Below are positions 1 to 6,342 of a stretch of 12,500 bases of DNA, in pieces (position 1 is the first letter of the stretch; every line of letters begins with the position of its first letter). Source of the DNA: an uncultured Collinsella sp. (GTDB lineage: Bacteria > Actinomycetota > Coriobacteriia > Coriobacteriales > Coriobacteriaceae); assembly GCA_900764415.1 (NCBI GenBank), contig CAAFOA010000007.1, positions 1-12,500 of the forward strand, read 5' to 3'. Made by a program: the position numbers and the translations under genes. A model generated the notes under the pieces. The model searched no databases, was not told the origin of the DNA, and saw only the letters and a program-made list of their open reading frames with translations.

Positions 1-87
1 AGACGACGCAAAGGGATGCATAAACATACATTCAACAGTGTAGCAACTTGTACCCAAATGCGCTGCCGACAGGTTTTGCAACCCCCG
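1..87. other. Window edge, no gene seen
   Basis: This is the short stretch downstream (minus-strand sense) of the polyprenyl synthase gene. I find no convincing coding region and no stem followed by a T-run that would terminate the upstream gene. Only a weak 4-bp hairpin around a GGTTTTGCAACC string is visible. The terminator, or the next gene of the transcript, may lie outside the window. Confidence 0.4.
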
Positions 88-1113
88 CTAGTTGAGTCGC
101 TCCACAAAGAAATCTGCCATGGAGAGGAACAGTTCGCGTGCGTGCGAATCAAGCTCAACGTCCTCGATGGCGGCCTTGGCTTTGGCGGTCAGGTCCAGCG
201 CGTAGGTGTGGGCGTAATCGATAGAGCCGGTCTCCTGGAAGATTTCCACGGCGCGCGCGAGCTGCGCGGGGTCCTCGGTGCCCGAGGAGAGGATCGCTTC
301 AATCTCATCGTGATAGCGCTCGTCTGACAGAGCGTGCACGGCAACGAGCGTGCGCTTACCCTCGGTGATGTCGGTACGGAAGTCCTTGTTGGCGGCCTCC
401 TTGGTACCGATCAAGTTGAGCAGATCATCTTGAATTTGGAAGGCAAGGCCGGTGTGCAGGCCAAAGGCGCGCAATGCCTCGACCTGCTGTTCGCTGCCTC
501 CGCCAATGATGGCTCCGGTGGCAAGCGGCGTGGCTCCGCTGTAATACGCGGTCTTGTGCGTTGCCATGTCCAGGTAATCGTCGACCGAGATGTCAAAACG
601 CCCGTCACGGACCCAGCCCAAGTCGAGCGCCTGACCCTCGATGGTGCGGACGATCATCTCGGTGAGCTCGTGGAGTACGCGCAGCTTTACGTCTGCCTCA
701 AGCGTGGGATCGTCGAGAACCGTCTTGGTGACCATGGTAAGTGCCAGGTCGCCGCAGTTGATAGCAAGCCCCGTGCCCTCGGTGAGGTGCATGCAGGGCT
801 TGCCGCGGCGCAGCTGGCCGTTGTCGGCGATGTCGTCATGGATGAGCGCACCCGACTGAAAGTGCTCGATAGCCGCCGCTGCGCTGCGGGCGCTCTCAAA
901 GCTGCCACCCACTGCGGTTGCGGCGAGCATACAGATAAGCGGGCGGTGGCGCTTGCCGGCGTTGGCGGTAAATGCCGAAAGCGGGGTATACAGGTAGCGC
1001 TCGATATCGGCAGAGGTCGCCTGTCCGTCAAAGAATGTGGCCAGATAGTCGTTGATCTGGTCAAAGTGCTGGGCTAAAAAGCTGGTAAACGGACTGGACA
1101 CAGGTTCTCGCAT
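88..1113 (-). CDS. Polyprenyl diphosphate synthase (trans-isoprenyl type)
   Basis: This is a class I trans-prenyltransferase, which condenses isopentenyl diphosphate with allylic diphosphates to make C15-C20 or longer chains for quinones or lipid carriers in the cytoplasm. The 341 residues match the family length. GKRHRP (53-58) is the IPP-binding stretch. HDDIADNGQLRRG (92-104) holds the first Asp-rich motif (D93, D94, D97). QIQDDLLN (226-233) is the second motif, with Asn instead of the usual last Asp; actinobacterial homologues often deviate here too (DDLLG). GKRT (252-255) follows. The start is the only reasonable ATG, preceded by a weak purine-rich AAGAAAG. The stop is TAG. The PTS gene lies 116 bases upstream on the same strand, with no clear terminator between them, so co-transcription is possible but functionally unexplained. 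The family is sure. Chain length cannot be read from the sequence, so no symbol is given. Confidence 0.93.
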   Translation of the reverse strand: MREPVSSPFTSFLAQHFDQINDYLATFFDGQATSADIERYLYTPLSAFTANAGKRHRPLICMLAATAVGGSFESARSAAAAIEHFQSGALIHDDIADNGQLRRGKPCMHLTEGTGLAINCGDLALTMVTKTVLDDPTLEADVKLRVLHELTEMIVRTIEGQALDLGWVRDGRFDISVDDYLDMATHKTAYYSGATPLATGAIIGGGSEQQVEALRAFGLHTGLAFQIQDDLLNLIGTKEAANKDFRTDITEGKRTLVAVHALSDERYHDEIEAILSSGTEDPAQLARAVEIFQETGSIDYAHTYALDLTAKAKAAIEDVELDSHARELFLSMADFFVERLN

Positions 1114-1229
1114 TCTTTCTTAGGTCGCATCGTTGCATTATGCAGACAACATATTGCCACATTAGGGCGTCGAGCGCGGCGGTTGAAGACGATTGAGTCT
1201 TGCGGCCGCAAACGCGGCAAGGGGCTCGG
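1114..1229 (-). other. Gap between PTS fusion and prenyl synthase genes
   Basis: This is a 116-base spacer between two minus-strand genes. It contains a perfect 12-bp palindrome, TTGCGGCCGCAA (1200-1211), just past the PTS stop, without a T-run. A minus-strand CATAAT (in TGCATAATG) could serve as a -10 for the synthase, but I see no matching -35. Neither terminator nor promoter can be called with confidence. Confidence 0.3.
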
Positions 1230-3680
1230 CTAGATAAGCCCAAAGTGTTCGAGTGCCGTGACGACGCCGTCGTGATCGATAGAATCGGTCACATAGTCCG
1301 CCTTCTCCTTAAGGAAGTCCGGCGCGTTGCCCATAGCGATGCCAACATCGACTGCCTCCATGAGGGCGATGTCGTTGCTCGCGTCGCCAATGCCGTACAC
1401 GGTGCCGTGATCTGGCCCCAGGGCGTCAAGCACGGCACTGATTCCGGCCCGTTTGGTGCACTCACGAGGCGAGATTTCTGTGACCTCGAGCTCGAGCTCG
1501 TTGAAACAGAGCAGAGGTCCAAGCTCTTCATCTTGGGCGATGCGGTTGGCAAGTGGTGTGGACATAAGAATTTTATAGGCGTTGTAGTGCTCAAGTTGCG
1601 TGACGGCGTCGCCCACGGTGCGTGCGTATCCGTACGTCTCGGGGGCATCTGCACTCATGCGCACCACGCGATCGATGCCCTCAAAGCGAATGACCTCACC
1701 CGATTGCTCGAGATAGGGGGCGAGGCGCTGTAGCAGACCAGGGTTTATGGCTGCATTTCGCACAATGCGCCCCCCGAGTTCGGCGTAACCGCCCGCGAGA
1801 CACACGACGCCCGTCCACGGCAGCTCGAGCAGCTTGGGATGGATGCAGCTGAGGGTGCGCCCCGTGCAGATAAAGGCCTTGTTGCCGTTGGCGACAAATG
1901 TGCGAATTGCCTGCGAAACCGCCTCGTTGGGATAGGGGGACAGATCGCGCTCGTCTTCGGGAAGCTCCTGGGCAAGTCTGGGATCTTGCCAGGCGAGCGT
2001 ACCGTCGATGTCGAAGAAGCAGATATCGCCGTGCTTGTGGGTTGGGCCGGCGGCAGAGGAGGCCGAGGTGGTGGGCGCAAATTCCGGCTCGAGGCCCATG
2101 ATCTGGTCAAAATGCTCTTTAACGCGGGGAACGGAGATGCCGATGATCACTTGGGCGGTCTTGCCCGTAATGATGAGGCCCTTGGCGCCCGCCGCGACAA
2201 ACGACGCGTTATCTGCAACGATGGAAGGGTCTGCGACCTCGACGCGCAGGCGCGTGGCGCAGTTGATTGCGCCCACAATATTGCCAACGCCACCTAAAAG
2301 CTGAATTACCCGCTCAGCGAGGGCGTGATCTTGATCGGATCGACTATTGACCTCGTCATTGGGAGATTGCTCTTTGGCAAAGCCGCTTCCCGTTAAAGGA
2401 TCGATTGCCGCGCGATTGGCGACATGATCCTCGCGGCCCGGCGTCTTAAGGTCATAGATCAAGATGAGTGCTCGAAAACTAACAAAAAAGATGAGGCTAA
2501 AGGCAAGGCCGATACCGAGCGCCAAAAGATAGGCACCGGCATGCGTGCGCATGAGCGGAATAAAGTTGAAGGCTGCCATCTCCATGAGGCCGCCCGAGAA
2601 GATGCCGACGATGCCAAAGAGATTCATGGTTGTGGCAAGGCAAGACGATAAGACGGCGTAGAGAAAAAAGAGCCCGGGGTGGGTGAACATAAAGAGAAAC
2701 TCGAGTGGCTCGGTAACGCCGCAAACCACCGAGGCGATGATGGCGGGAACAAGGATGACCCTGAGGCCGGCGCGGCGTTCTGGTTTTGCGGTGGAGTAGA
2801 ACGCGGCTGCGATGGCGGGAAGGCCAAAGAGCTTGACCCAGCCGGTGGCGGTAAAACCGGCCCACGGCGCAAGTTCATTAAGGGGGCGCGTGCTATGGGA
2901 GAGGATGGGGAGCAAGCTGCTCCACGTGGCGTAGATGCCGTCGTTAATGACCAGGTTGTCGTAGTAGATCGGCATGTAGAGCAGGTGGTGCAGCCCCATG
3001 GGCTCGAGCGCTCGCTCCAAAAACACAAAGATGCCCACGCCAAAGGGGCCGACGCTCGTAAGTGCATGGCGCAGCGTTTCGGTCATTGCGTATACGGAGG
3101 GCACGATGGCGGCCGAGATAGCGGCAAGGGCAAACACGGCAAAAAAGCTGATGAGGTAGACCAGCGAGGAGCCCGAGAAGGTGCCGAGCCAATCGGGAAC
3201 CTTGGCATCGTAGAAGCGGTCATGGATGGCGACGACGGTTGCCGATACCACCAGCGGGCCGATAATGCCGGTGTCGAGCGTCTTGATGCCGTCGATGACG
3301 GTGATACCGTTGGCGGGGGTCAAAGATGACGGGTACTTAAGCCCAAGGTTGTCTCCGCTCAGCTTAATGATCTCGCTCAAAAAGAAGCAGTAGGCAAAAT
3401 AGGCGACGAGTGCCTCGAGGCAGCAACGAGCCGGCTGCTTTCGGGCAAGGCCGATGGGCAGCGCTACGGCAAACAGGAGCGGAAGGCGTTTAAAGACCGT
3501 CCACGAGCCGCGCTGGATGATAGCCCAGAAAACGTACCAAGGGGTTCCGTATACGGCGAGGTCGCCGACGATGTCCGCGGTTGTTGCGAGAGCGGAGATG
3601 CCGACCATAAGGCCCGATATGGAAAACAGCATGGCGGGCGCGAACATTGCCCCGCCAAAACGTTGGACTTTCTGCAGCAT
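1230..3680 (-). CDS. PTS EIIC-EIIB fused to a C-terminal HAD phosphatase
   Basis: This membrane permease of the glucose/maltose/alpha-glucoside PTS family carries an extra phosphatase domain. EIIC (about 1-410) begins with the typical LQRFGGAMFAPAMLF, is rich in hydrophobic spans, and contains GVTEPLEF (321-328), the EIIC sugar-site motif. After a polar linker, EIIB (about 450-525) has INCATRLRV with the phosphorylated cysteine at C474. A Ser/Ala/Thr-rich linker (about 531-549) leads to a Cof-like HAD domain (552-816): FFDIDGT (D557 nucleophile, D559), CTGRT (T606), a likely motif III lysine at K743, and GIGDASND (D766, N769, D770). All four HAD motifs look intact. There is no EIIA in the chain or window, so an outside EIIA is required. 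The start ATG has GGGAGG six bases upstream. Transport of an alpha-glucoside followed by dephosphorylation of the imported sugar phosphate is inference. A different small-molecule substrate for the HAD domain is possible. Confidence 0.93.
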   Translation of the reverse strand: MLQKVQRFGGAMFAPAMLFSISGLMVGISALATTADIVGDLAVYGTPWYVFWAIIQRGSWTVFKRLPLLFAVALPIGLARKQPARCCLEALVAYFAYCFFLSEIIKLSGDNLGLKYPSSLTPANGITVIDGIKTLDTGIIGPLVVSATVVAIHDRFYDAKVPDWLGTFSGSSLVYLISFFAVFALAAISAAIVPSVYAMTETLRHALTSVGPFGVGIFVFLERALEPMGLHHLLYMPIYYDNLVINDGIYATWSSLLPILSHSTRPLNELAPWAGFTATGWVKLFGLPAIAAAFYSTAKPERRAGLRVILVPAIIASVVCGVTEPLEFLFMFTHPGLFFLYAVLSSCLATTMNLFGIVGIFSGGLMEMAAFNFIPLMRTHAGAYLLALGIGLAFSLIFFVSFRALILIYDLKTPGREDHVANRAAIDPLTGSGFAKEQSPNDEVNSRSDQDHALAERVIQLLGGVGNIVGAINCATRLRVEVADPSIVADNASFVAAGAKGLIITGKTAQVIIGISVPRVKEHFDQIMGLEPEFAPTTSASSAAGPTHKHGDICFFDIDGTLAWQDPRLAQELPEDERDLSPYPNEAVSQAIRTFVANGNKAFICTGRTLSCIHPKLLELPWTGVVCLAGGYAELGGRIVRNAAINPGLLQRLAPYLEQSGEVIRFEGIDRVVRMSADAPETYGYARTVGDAVTQLEHYNAYKILMSTPLANRIAQDEELGPLLCFNELELEVTEISPRECTKRAGISAVLDALGPDHGTVYGIGDASNDIALMEAVDVGIAMGNAPDFLKEKADYVTDSIDHDGVVTALEHFGLI

Positions 3681-3721
3681 GTTCTGCCTCCCGAATATCG
3701 AGGTGCGTTGCGCGTGGTGAA

Positions 3722-3733
3722 ACGTTTAAACAA
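3722..3733. promoter_or_regulatory. Putative TreR-like operator half-dyad (PTS side)
   Basis: ACGT-TTAA-ACAA. It contains the palindrome GTTTAAAC and the right half-site ACAA, which all four candidate sites in the window share. The left half is degenerate. It lies just downstream of a possible minus-strand -10 (TACAAT) for the PTS gene, a placement suited to repression. Confidence 0.35.
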
Positions 3734-3843
3734 TGGATTCATTGTAGAGGACTGGACGATTGCCGTGCCGGCAGTTTTGAGCGAAACCGATTTGGGCACG
3801 ACAGGAGCCGCCAACGGTTAAATATTGTCGCTTTACCGATAAT

Positions 3844-3855
3844 CGGTTTAAACAA
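3844..3855. promoter_or_regulatory. Putative TreR-like operator (regulator promoter)
   Basis: CGGT-TTAA-ACAA. It repeats the GTTTAAACAA of the PTS-side site exactly, 122 bases away, and overlaps the proposed -35 of the regulator gene. It partly overlaps the separate ACCGATAATCGGT dyad, so the true operator could be that dyad instead. Confidence 0.4.
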
Positions 3856-3907
3856 CTTTAAGAAATGCTATCGTGCCTAGCCAGCAAGAAGATGCAGAGG
3901 TGAAACA

Positions 3908-4627
3908 ATGCCAAAAGCGATTTACGAAGGAATCTACCGCGAGATCCGTTCGCGCATCATTAACGGGACCTATGCGTTTCAGGAGATGCTGCCAACCGAA
4001 GCCGAGCTGACCGCGGAATTTGGCTGCACGCGCAATACCGTCCGCCGCGCTTTGAGCATGCTGGCAGACGAGATGTTTGTGCAGCCCATACACGGCAAGG
4101 GCGTGCGCGTTATTTGGCTCAAGGGCGAAACCGACATGCTGGGCGCGCTCGAGGAAGTCGAGTCGTTTGGCGAATTTGCAAAGCGCAACAATGCCGTCGC
4201 ATCGACCGAGGTCAAGTCTTTTGAACATTTGATTTGCACTGAGCAACTCTCTCGTCGCCTGGGCTTTAAGGTGGGCGAGGAGTTGATTCGCGTGGTGCGT
4301 GTCCGAAGCCTTAACGGCAATGCACGCCAAGTAGACCATGGTTACTTTTTGGAGTCGATCGCCAAGGGCCTGACGCCCGAGATCGCCGCAAAATCAATTT
4401 ACGACTATCTGGAGCACAAACGCGGCGTCAAGGTGATGGCGAGCCGTCGTACGGTGAGTGTCGAGCTCGCCAACGATGAGGACTGCAGCTATCTTGACCT
4501 TGGCAAATACAACTGTGTTGCCGTCATGGAGAGCCAGTCGTACACCTCGGACGGCATCTTGTTCGAGGTCACGCATGCCCGCACGCATCCCGAGATCTTC
4601 CACTACCGCGTCAACTCCAAGCGATAG
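3908..4627 (+). CDS. GntR/UTRA transcriptional regulator, TreR-like
   Basis: This is a HutC-subfamily GntR repressor, normally released from DNA by a sugar or sugar-phosphate. The N-terminal winged helix (about 5-70) includes LPTEAELTAEFGCTRNTVRR (28-47) and the wing GKGVRV (63-68). A UTRA effector domain spans about 85-232, with SIYDYLE (163-169) and a C-terminal pattern FEVTHARTHPEIFHY close to what I remember of Bacillus TreR. The 239 residues are the usual length. ATG is preceded by AGAGGTG. The gene sits between a PTS fusion gene and an ABC sugar operon, and shared GTTTAAACAA/TTGT-N4-ACAA strings occur in both control regions, so it probably governs itself and one or both neighbours. TreR in Bacillus senses trehalose-6-phosphate and binds a TTGTATATACAA-like site (from memory). 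Whether the effector here is that or another sugar phosphate is unknown. Confidence 0.9.
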   Translation: MPKAIYEGIYREIRSRIINGTYAFQEMLPTEAELTAEFGCTRNTVRRALSMLADEMFVQPIHGKGVRVIWLKGETDMLGALEEVESFGEFAKRNNAVASTEVKSFEHLICTEQLSRRLGFKVGEELIRVVRVRSLNGNARQVDHGYFLESIAKGLTPEIAAKSIYDYLEHKRGVKVMASRRTVSVELANDEDCSYLDLGKYNCVAVMESQSYTSDGILFEVTHARTHPEIFHYRVNSKR

Positions 4628-4672
4628 CCGGCTAGCTCGCAGCCTGACGAGACTCATGCCCTCAAAGCGAAC

Positions 4673-4721
4673 GAAAACGCCCGGTCAAACCGACGATGCG
4701 TCGGTTTGACCGGGCGTTTTC
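4673..4721. terminator. Strong bidirectional rho-independent terminator
   Basis: A perfect inverted repeat of 23 bp per arm (4673-4695 and 4699-4721) encloses a 3-base centre, ATG. The outer end is GAAAACG/CGTTTTC, giving a T4 tract on the plus strand and an equivalent one on the minus strand. It lies 45 bases past the regulator stop and insulates that gene from the ABC operon promoter. Confidence 0.92.
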
Positions 4722-4742
4722 TCTGCATTAGATAACAAATAA

Positions 4743-4754
4743 TTGTTTATACAA
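4743..4754. promoter_or_regulatory. Putative TreR-like operator 1 of ABC operon
   Basis: TTGT-TTAT-ACAA, a perfect four-base half-site dyad. It is very close to the TTGTATATACAA operator I recall for Bacillus TreR. It lies 76 bases upstream of a second dyad of the same form, an arrangement compatible with DNA looping or with two promoters. Confidence 0.45.
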
Positions 4755-4818
4755 AACTTGTCAAGTATCAAGTTGAATACTACCGTTCACCGAAGTTTTT
4801 CTACCGCTCTAGTAATAC

Positions 4819-4830
4819 TTGTTCAAACAA
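4819..4830. promoter_or_regulatory. Putative TreR-like operator 2 of ABC operon
   Basis: TTGT-TCAA-ACAA, a perfect half-site dyad with the same 12-base form as the upstream site. It overlaps a possible -35 element. It shares the right half AAACAA with the two sites in the PTS/regulator control region. Confidence 0.45.
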
Positions 4831-4864
4831 CTAGCCAAATAGCGTATTGTACAAATCAGCAAAA

Positions 4865-4915
4865 GGGGCAAAGTCCCCGAGCCAATCTCCGAAGGCGGCG
4901 GCAAAGGGTGCCGCC
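4865..4915 (+). ncRNA. Structured 5' leader of unknown class
   Basis: Two hairpins can be drawn in the leader: GGGG-CAAAGT-CCCC (4865-4878), and GGCGGCA-AAGGG-TGCCGCC (4897-4915) with a 7-bp stem. Between them, CCGAGCC and GGCGG could pair as an alternative that competes with the second stem. Both hairpins carry GCAAAG at the loop, and a related GAAAGG follows near the ribosome site. I could not match it to a riboswitch class I know. It may be a plain stabilising or translation-modulating leader. Confidence 0.35.
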
Positions 4916-4938
4916 ACGGTGTGAAAGGGTGGATTGTA

Positions 4939-6255
4939 ATGAAGAACGAAATGAGCAGAAGGCAGTTCCTGGGCTTTGCTGGTTCCGCGGCTGCGGTTCT
5001 TGGTCTGGGCCTCGTGGGCTGCGGTGGCTCCGCCGGTTCCGGCTCCTCTGCTTCTGGTGACGCTGCCGAGGTCTACTTCCTCCAATTCAAGCCCGAGGTC
5101 GACAAGGAGTGGAAGGAGATCGCCAAGGCCTATAAGAAGGAGAAGGGCGTCGAGGTCAAGATCGTGACCGCCGCCTCCAACACCTACGAGGAGAAGCTCA
5201 AGTCCGAGATGTCCAAGAGCTCCGCTCCGACCCTGTTCCAGGTCAACGGCCCCACCGGTCTTAAGAACTGGAAGGATTACTGCGCCGACCTGTCCGATAC
5301 CAAGCTCCGCGGTGAGCTCATTGACGACTCCCTGGCTCTGCAGTCCGACGGCAAGGATGTGTGCATCGACTGGGTTCAGGAGAGCTTCGGCATTATTTAC
5401 AACAAGCAGCTGCTCGAGAAGGCTGGCTACAAGGCCGAGGACATCAACTCCTTCGACAAGCTGAAGGCTTGTGCCGACGACATCCAGGCCCGCAAGGACG
5501 AGCTTGGTGTCGAGGGTGCCTTCACTTCCGCCGGCATGGACGACTCCTCCAGCTGGCGCTACACCACCCACCTTGCCAACATGCCGCTCTACTACGAGTT
5601 TGAGAAGGAGCACAACCAGGAGGACGACGAGATCAAGGGTGAGTTCCTCGACAACTACAAGCAGATTTTCGACCTGTACATCACCGACTCCACCTGCGAT
5701 CCTTCGCAGCTTGCTTCCAAGACCGGCGACGACGCCACCAACGAGTTCGCAACCGGCAAGGCCGTCTTCTACCAGAACGGCTCTTGGGCCTACTCTGACC
5801 TCGTCAAGGCCGGCATGACTGACGATCAGATTGGCATGATGCCCATCTACATCGGTGTTGACGGCGAGGAGAACCAGGGCCTGTGCTCCGGCGGCGAGAA
5901 CTACTGGTGCGTCAGTTCCCAGGCTTCCGAGGATGCCCAGAAGGCCACCGAGGACTTCATGTATTGGTGCGTCACCGCTGACACCCCGACCAGCATCATC
6001 GCCGACAAGATGGGTCTGACCGCTCCGTTCAAGAGCGCCAAGGAGACCACCAACGTCTTCTCGCAGCAGGCCGTTGCCATGGCCAAGGACGGCAAGAAGA
6101 CCGTCGCTTGGGACTTCGTTTACATCCCCTCCGAGGAGTGGAAGAAGAACCTCAAGCAGGCTCTCATCGCTTATGCTGCCGACAACACCAAGTGGGACGG
6201 CGTCAAGAACGCCTTCGTTGATGGCTGGAAGACCGAGAAGGCCGCTTCCGAGTAA
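4939..6255 (+). CDS. Carbohydrate ABC transporter substrate-binding lipoprotein
   Basis: This extracellular sugar binder of the MalE/UgpB-like family captures a carbohydrate and hands it to the two permeases that follow. From ATG 4939 it has 438 residues. The signal contains a Tat motif, SRRQFLG (6-12), then a hydrophobic core and a lipobox LVGC with the lipidated cysteine at C28, followed by a Gly/Ser-rich tether. I chose ATG 4939 over GTG 4921 because GGGTGGA sits just upstream of 4939, while GTG would add residues that precede the Tat signal. ATG 4951 (MSRRQ) is also possible. Codon use is strongly biased to C/G-ending codons, with Lys almost always AAG, more so than in the left-hand genes; this fits high expression. 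An alpha-glucan substrate is inferred from the neighbouring malQ, phosphorylase and TreR-like genes. The binding pocket cannot be read here. Confidence 0.93.
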   Translation: MKNEMSRRQFLGFAGSAAAVLGLGLVGCGGSAGSGSSASGDAAEVYFLQFKPEVDKEWKEIAKAYKKEKGVEVKIVTAASNTYEEKLKSEMSKSSAPTLFQVNGPTGLKNWKDYCADLSDTKLRGELIDDSLALQSDGKDVCIDWVQESFGIIYNKQLLEKAGYKAEDINSFDKLKACADDIQARKDELGVEGAFTSAGMDDSSSWRYTTHLANMPLYYEFEKEHNQEDDEIKGEFLDNYKQIFDLYITDSTCDPSQLASKTGDDATNEFATGKAVFYQNGSWAYSDLVKAGMTDDQIGMMPIYIGVDGEENQGLCSGGENYWCVSSQASEDAQKATEDFMYWCVTADTPTSIIADKMGLTAPFKSAKETTNVFSQQAVAMAKDGKKTVAWDFVYIPSEEWKKNLKQALIAYAADNTKWDGVKNAFVDGWKTEKAASE

Positions 6256-6286
6256 GCAGTTGCTGCCCAAGCTATCTGATTAGCGA

Positions 6287-6322
6287 CAGGGGGCGGGCAG
6301 ACGTTGGTTTGCCCGCCCCCTG
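6287..6322 (+). other. Intercistronic stem-loop after binding-protein gene
   Basis: A perfect 13-bp G/C stem (6287-6299 and 6310-6322) with a 10-base loop sits in the 87-base gap. No T-run follows it (CATATTG comes next), so it is not a typical terminator. Its position after the binding-protein gene matches hairpins that protect the upstream message and give an excess of binding protein over permeases, as in malE-malF of enterics. The role is inferred. Confidence 0.75.
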
Positions 6323-6342
6323 CATATTGAAAGGACCCTTTT

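Larger units (their letters stand above)
3681..3907. promoter_or_regulatory. Divergent control region, PTS fusion / GntR regulator
   Basis: This AT-richer spacer separates two divergent genes. Two copies of GTTTAAACAA lie at 3724-3733 and 3846-3855. A perfect odd dyad, ACCGAT-A-ATCGGT, is at 3835-3847, touching the second copy. For the regulator, an extended -10 TGCTATCGT (3866-3874) stands 17 bases after GTTTAA, so the second copy would overlap its -35. On the minus strand, TACAAT (3741-3746) could be a -10 for the PTS gene, with the first GTTTAAACAA near the start point; no good -35 goes with it. Ribosome sites are AGAGGTG before the regulator and GGGAGG before the PTS gene. Autoregulation plus PTS control is the natural reading, but it is inferred. 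Confidence 0.5.
4722..4938 (+). promoter_or_regulatory. Promoter and 5' leader of the ABC sugar operon
   Basis: This is the AT-rich upstream region of the binding-protein gene. It carries two dyads of the form TTGT-N4-ACAA (4743-4754 and 4819-4830). A weak promoter can be read as TTCAAA (4822-4827), 17 bases, TATTGT (4845-4850), so the second dyad would cover the -35. The TATTGT runs into the palindrome TTGTACAA (4847-4854). Downstream, from about 4861, is a G/C-rich leader with hairpins, ending in a GGGTGGA-type ribosome site before ATG 4939. The promoter assignment is tentative. Confidence 0.45.

Noticed and set aside
3908..4627. Naming the regulator treR outright
   Set aside because: The resemblance is real, but no treA or other trehalose-6-phosphate hydrolase gene is in the window, so the effector is unproven and the symbol is left empty.
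4861..4938. Cobalamin, c-di-GMP or glycine riboswitch
   Set aside because: Short resemblances (GCCAC.GTG, GCAAAG, CCGAAGG) occur, but the conserved cores and order of these classes are not present.
4921..4938. GTG 4921 as start of the binding protein
   Set aside because: It adds six residues before the signal and swallows the likely ribosome site. ATG 4939 gives a standard Tat n-region.
4831..6270. 479-codon open frame on the minus strand
   Set aside because: It is antisense to the binding-protein gene and the leader. Composition is Leu/Val/Gly-rich without motifs, while the plus strand encodes a clear Tat lipoprotein.
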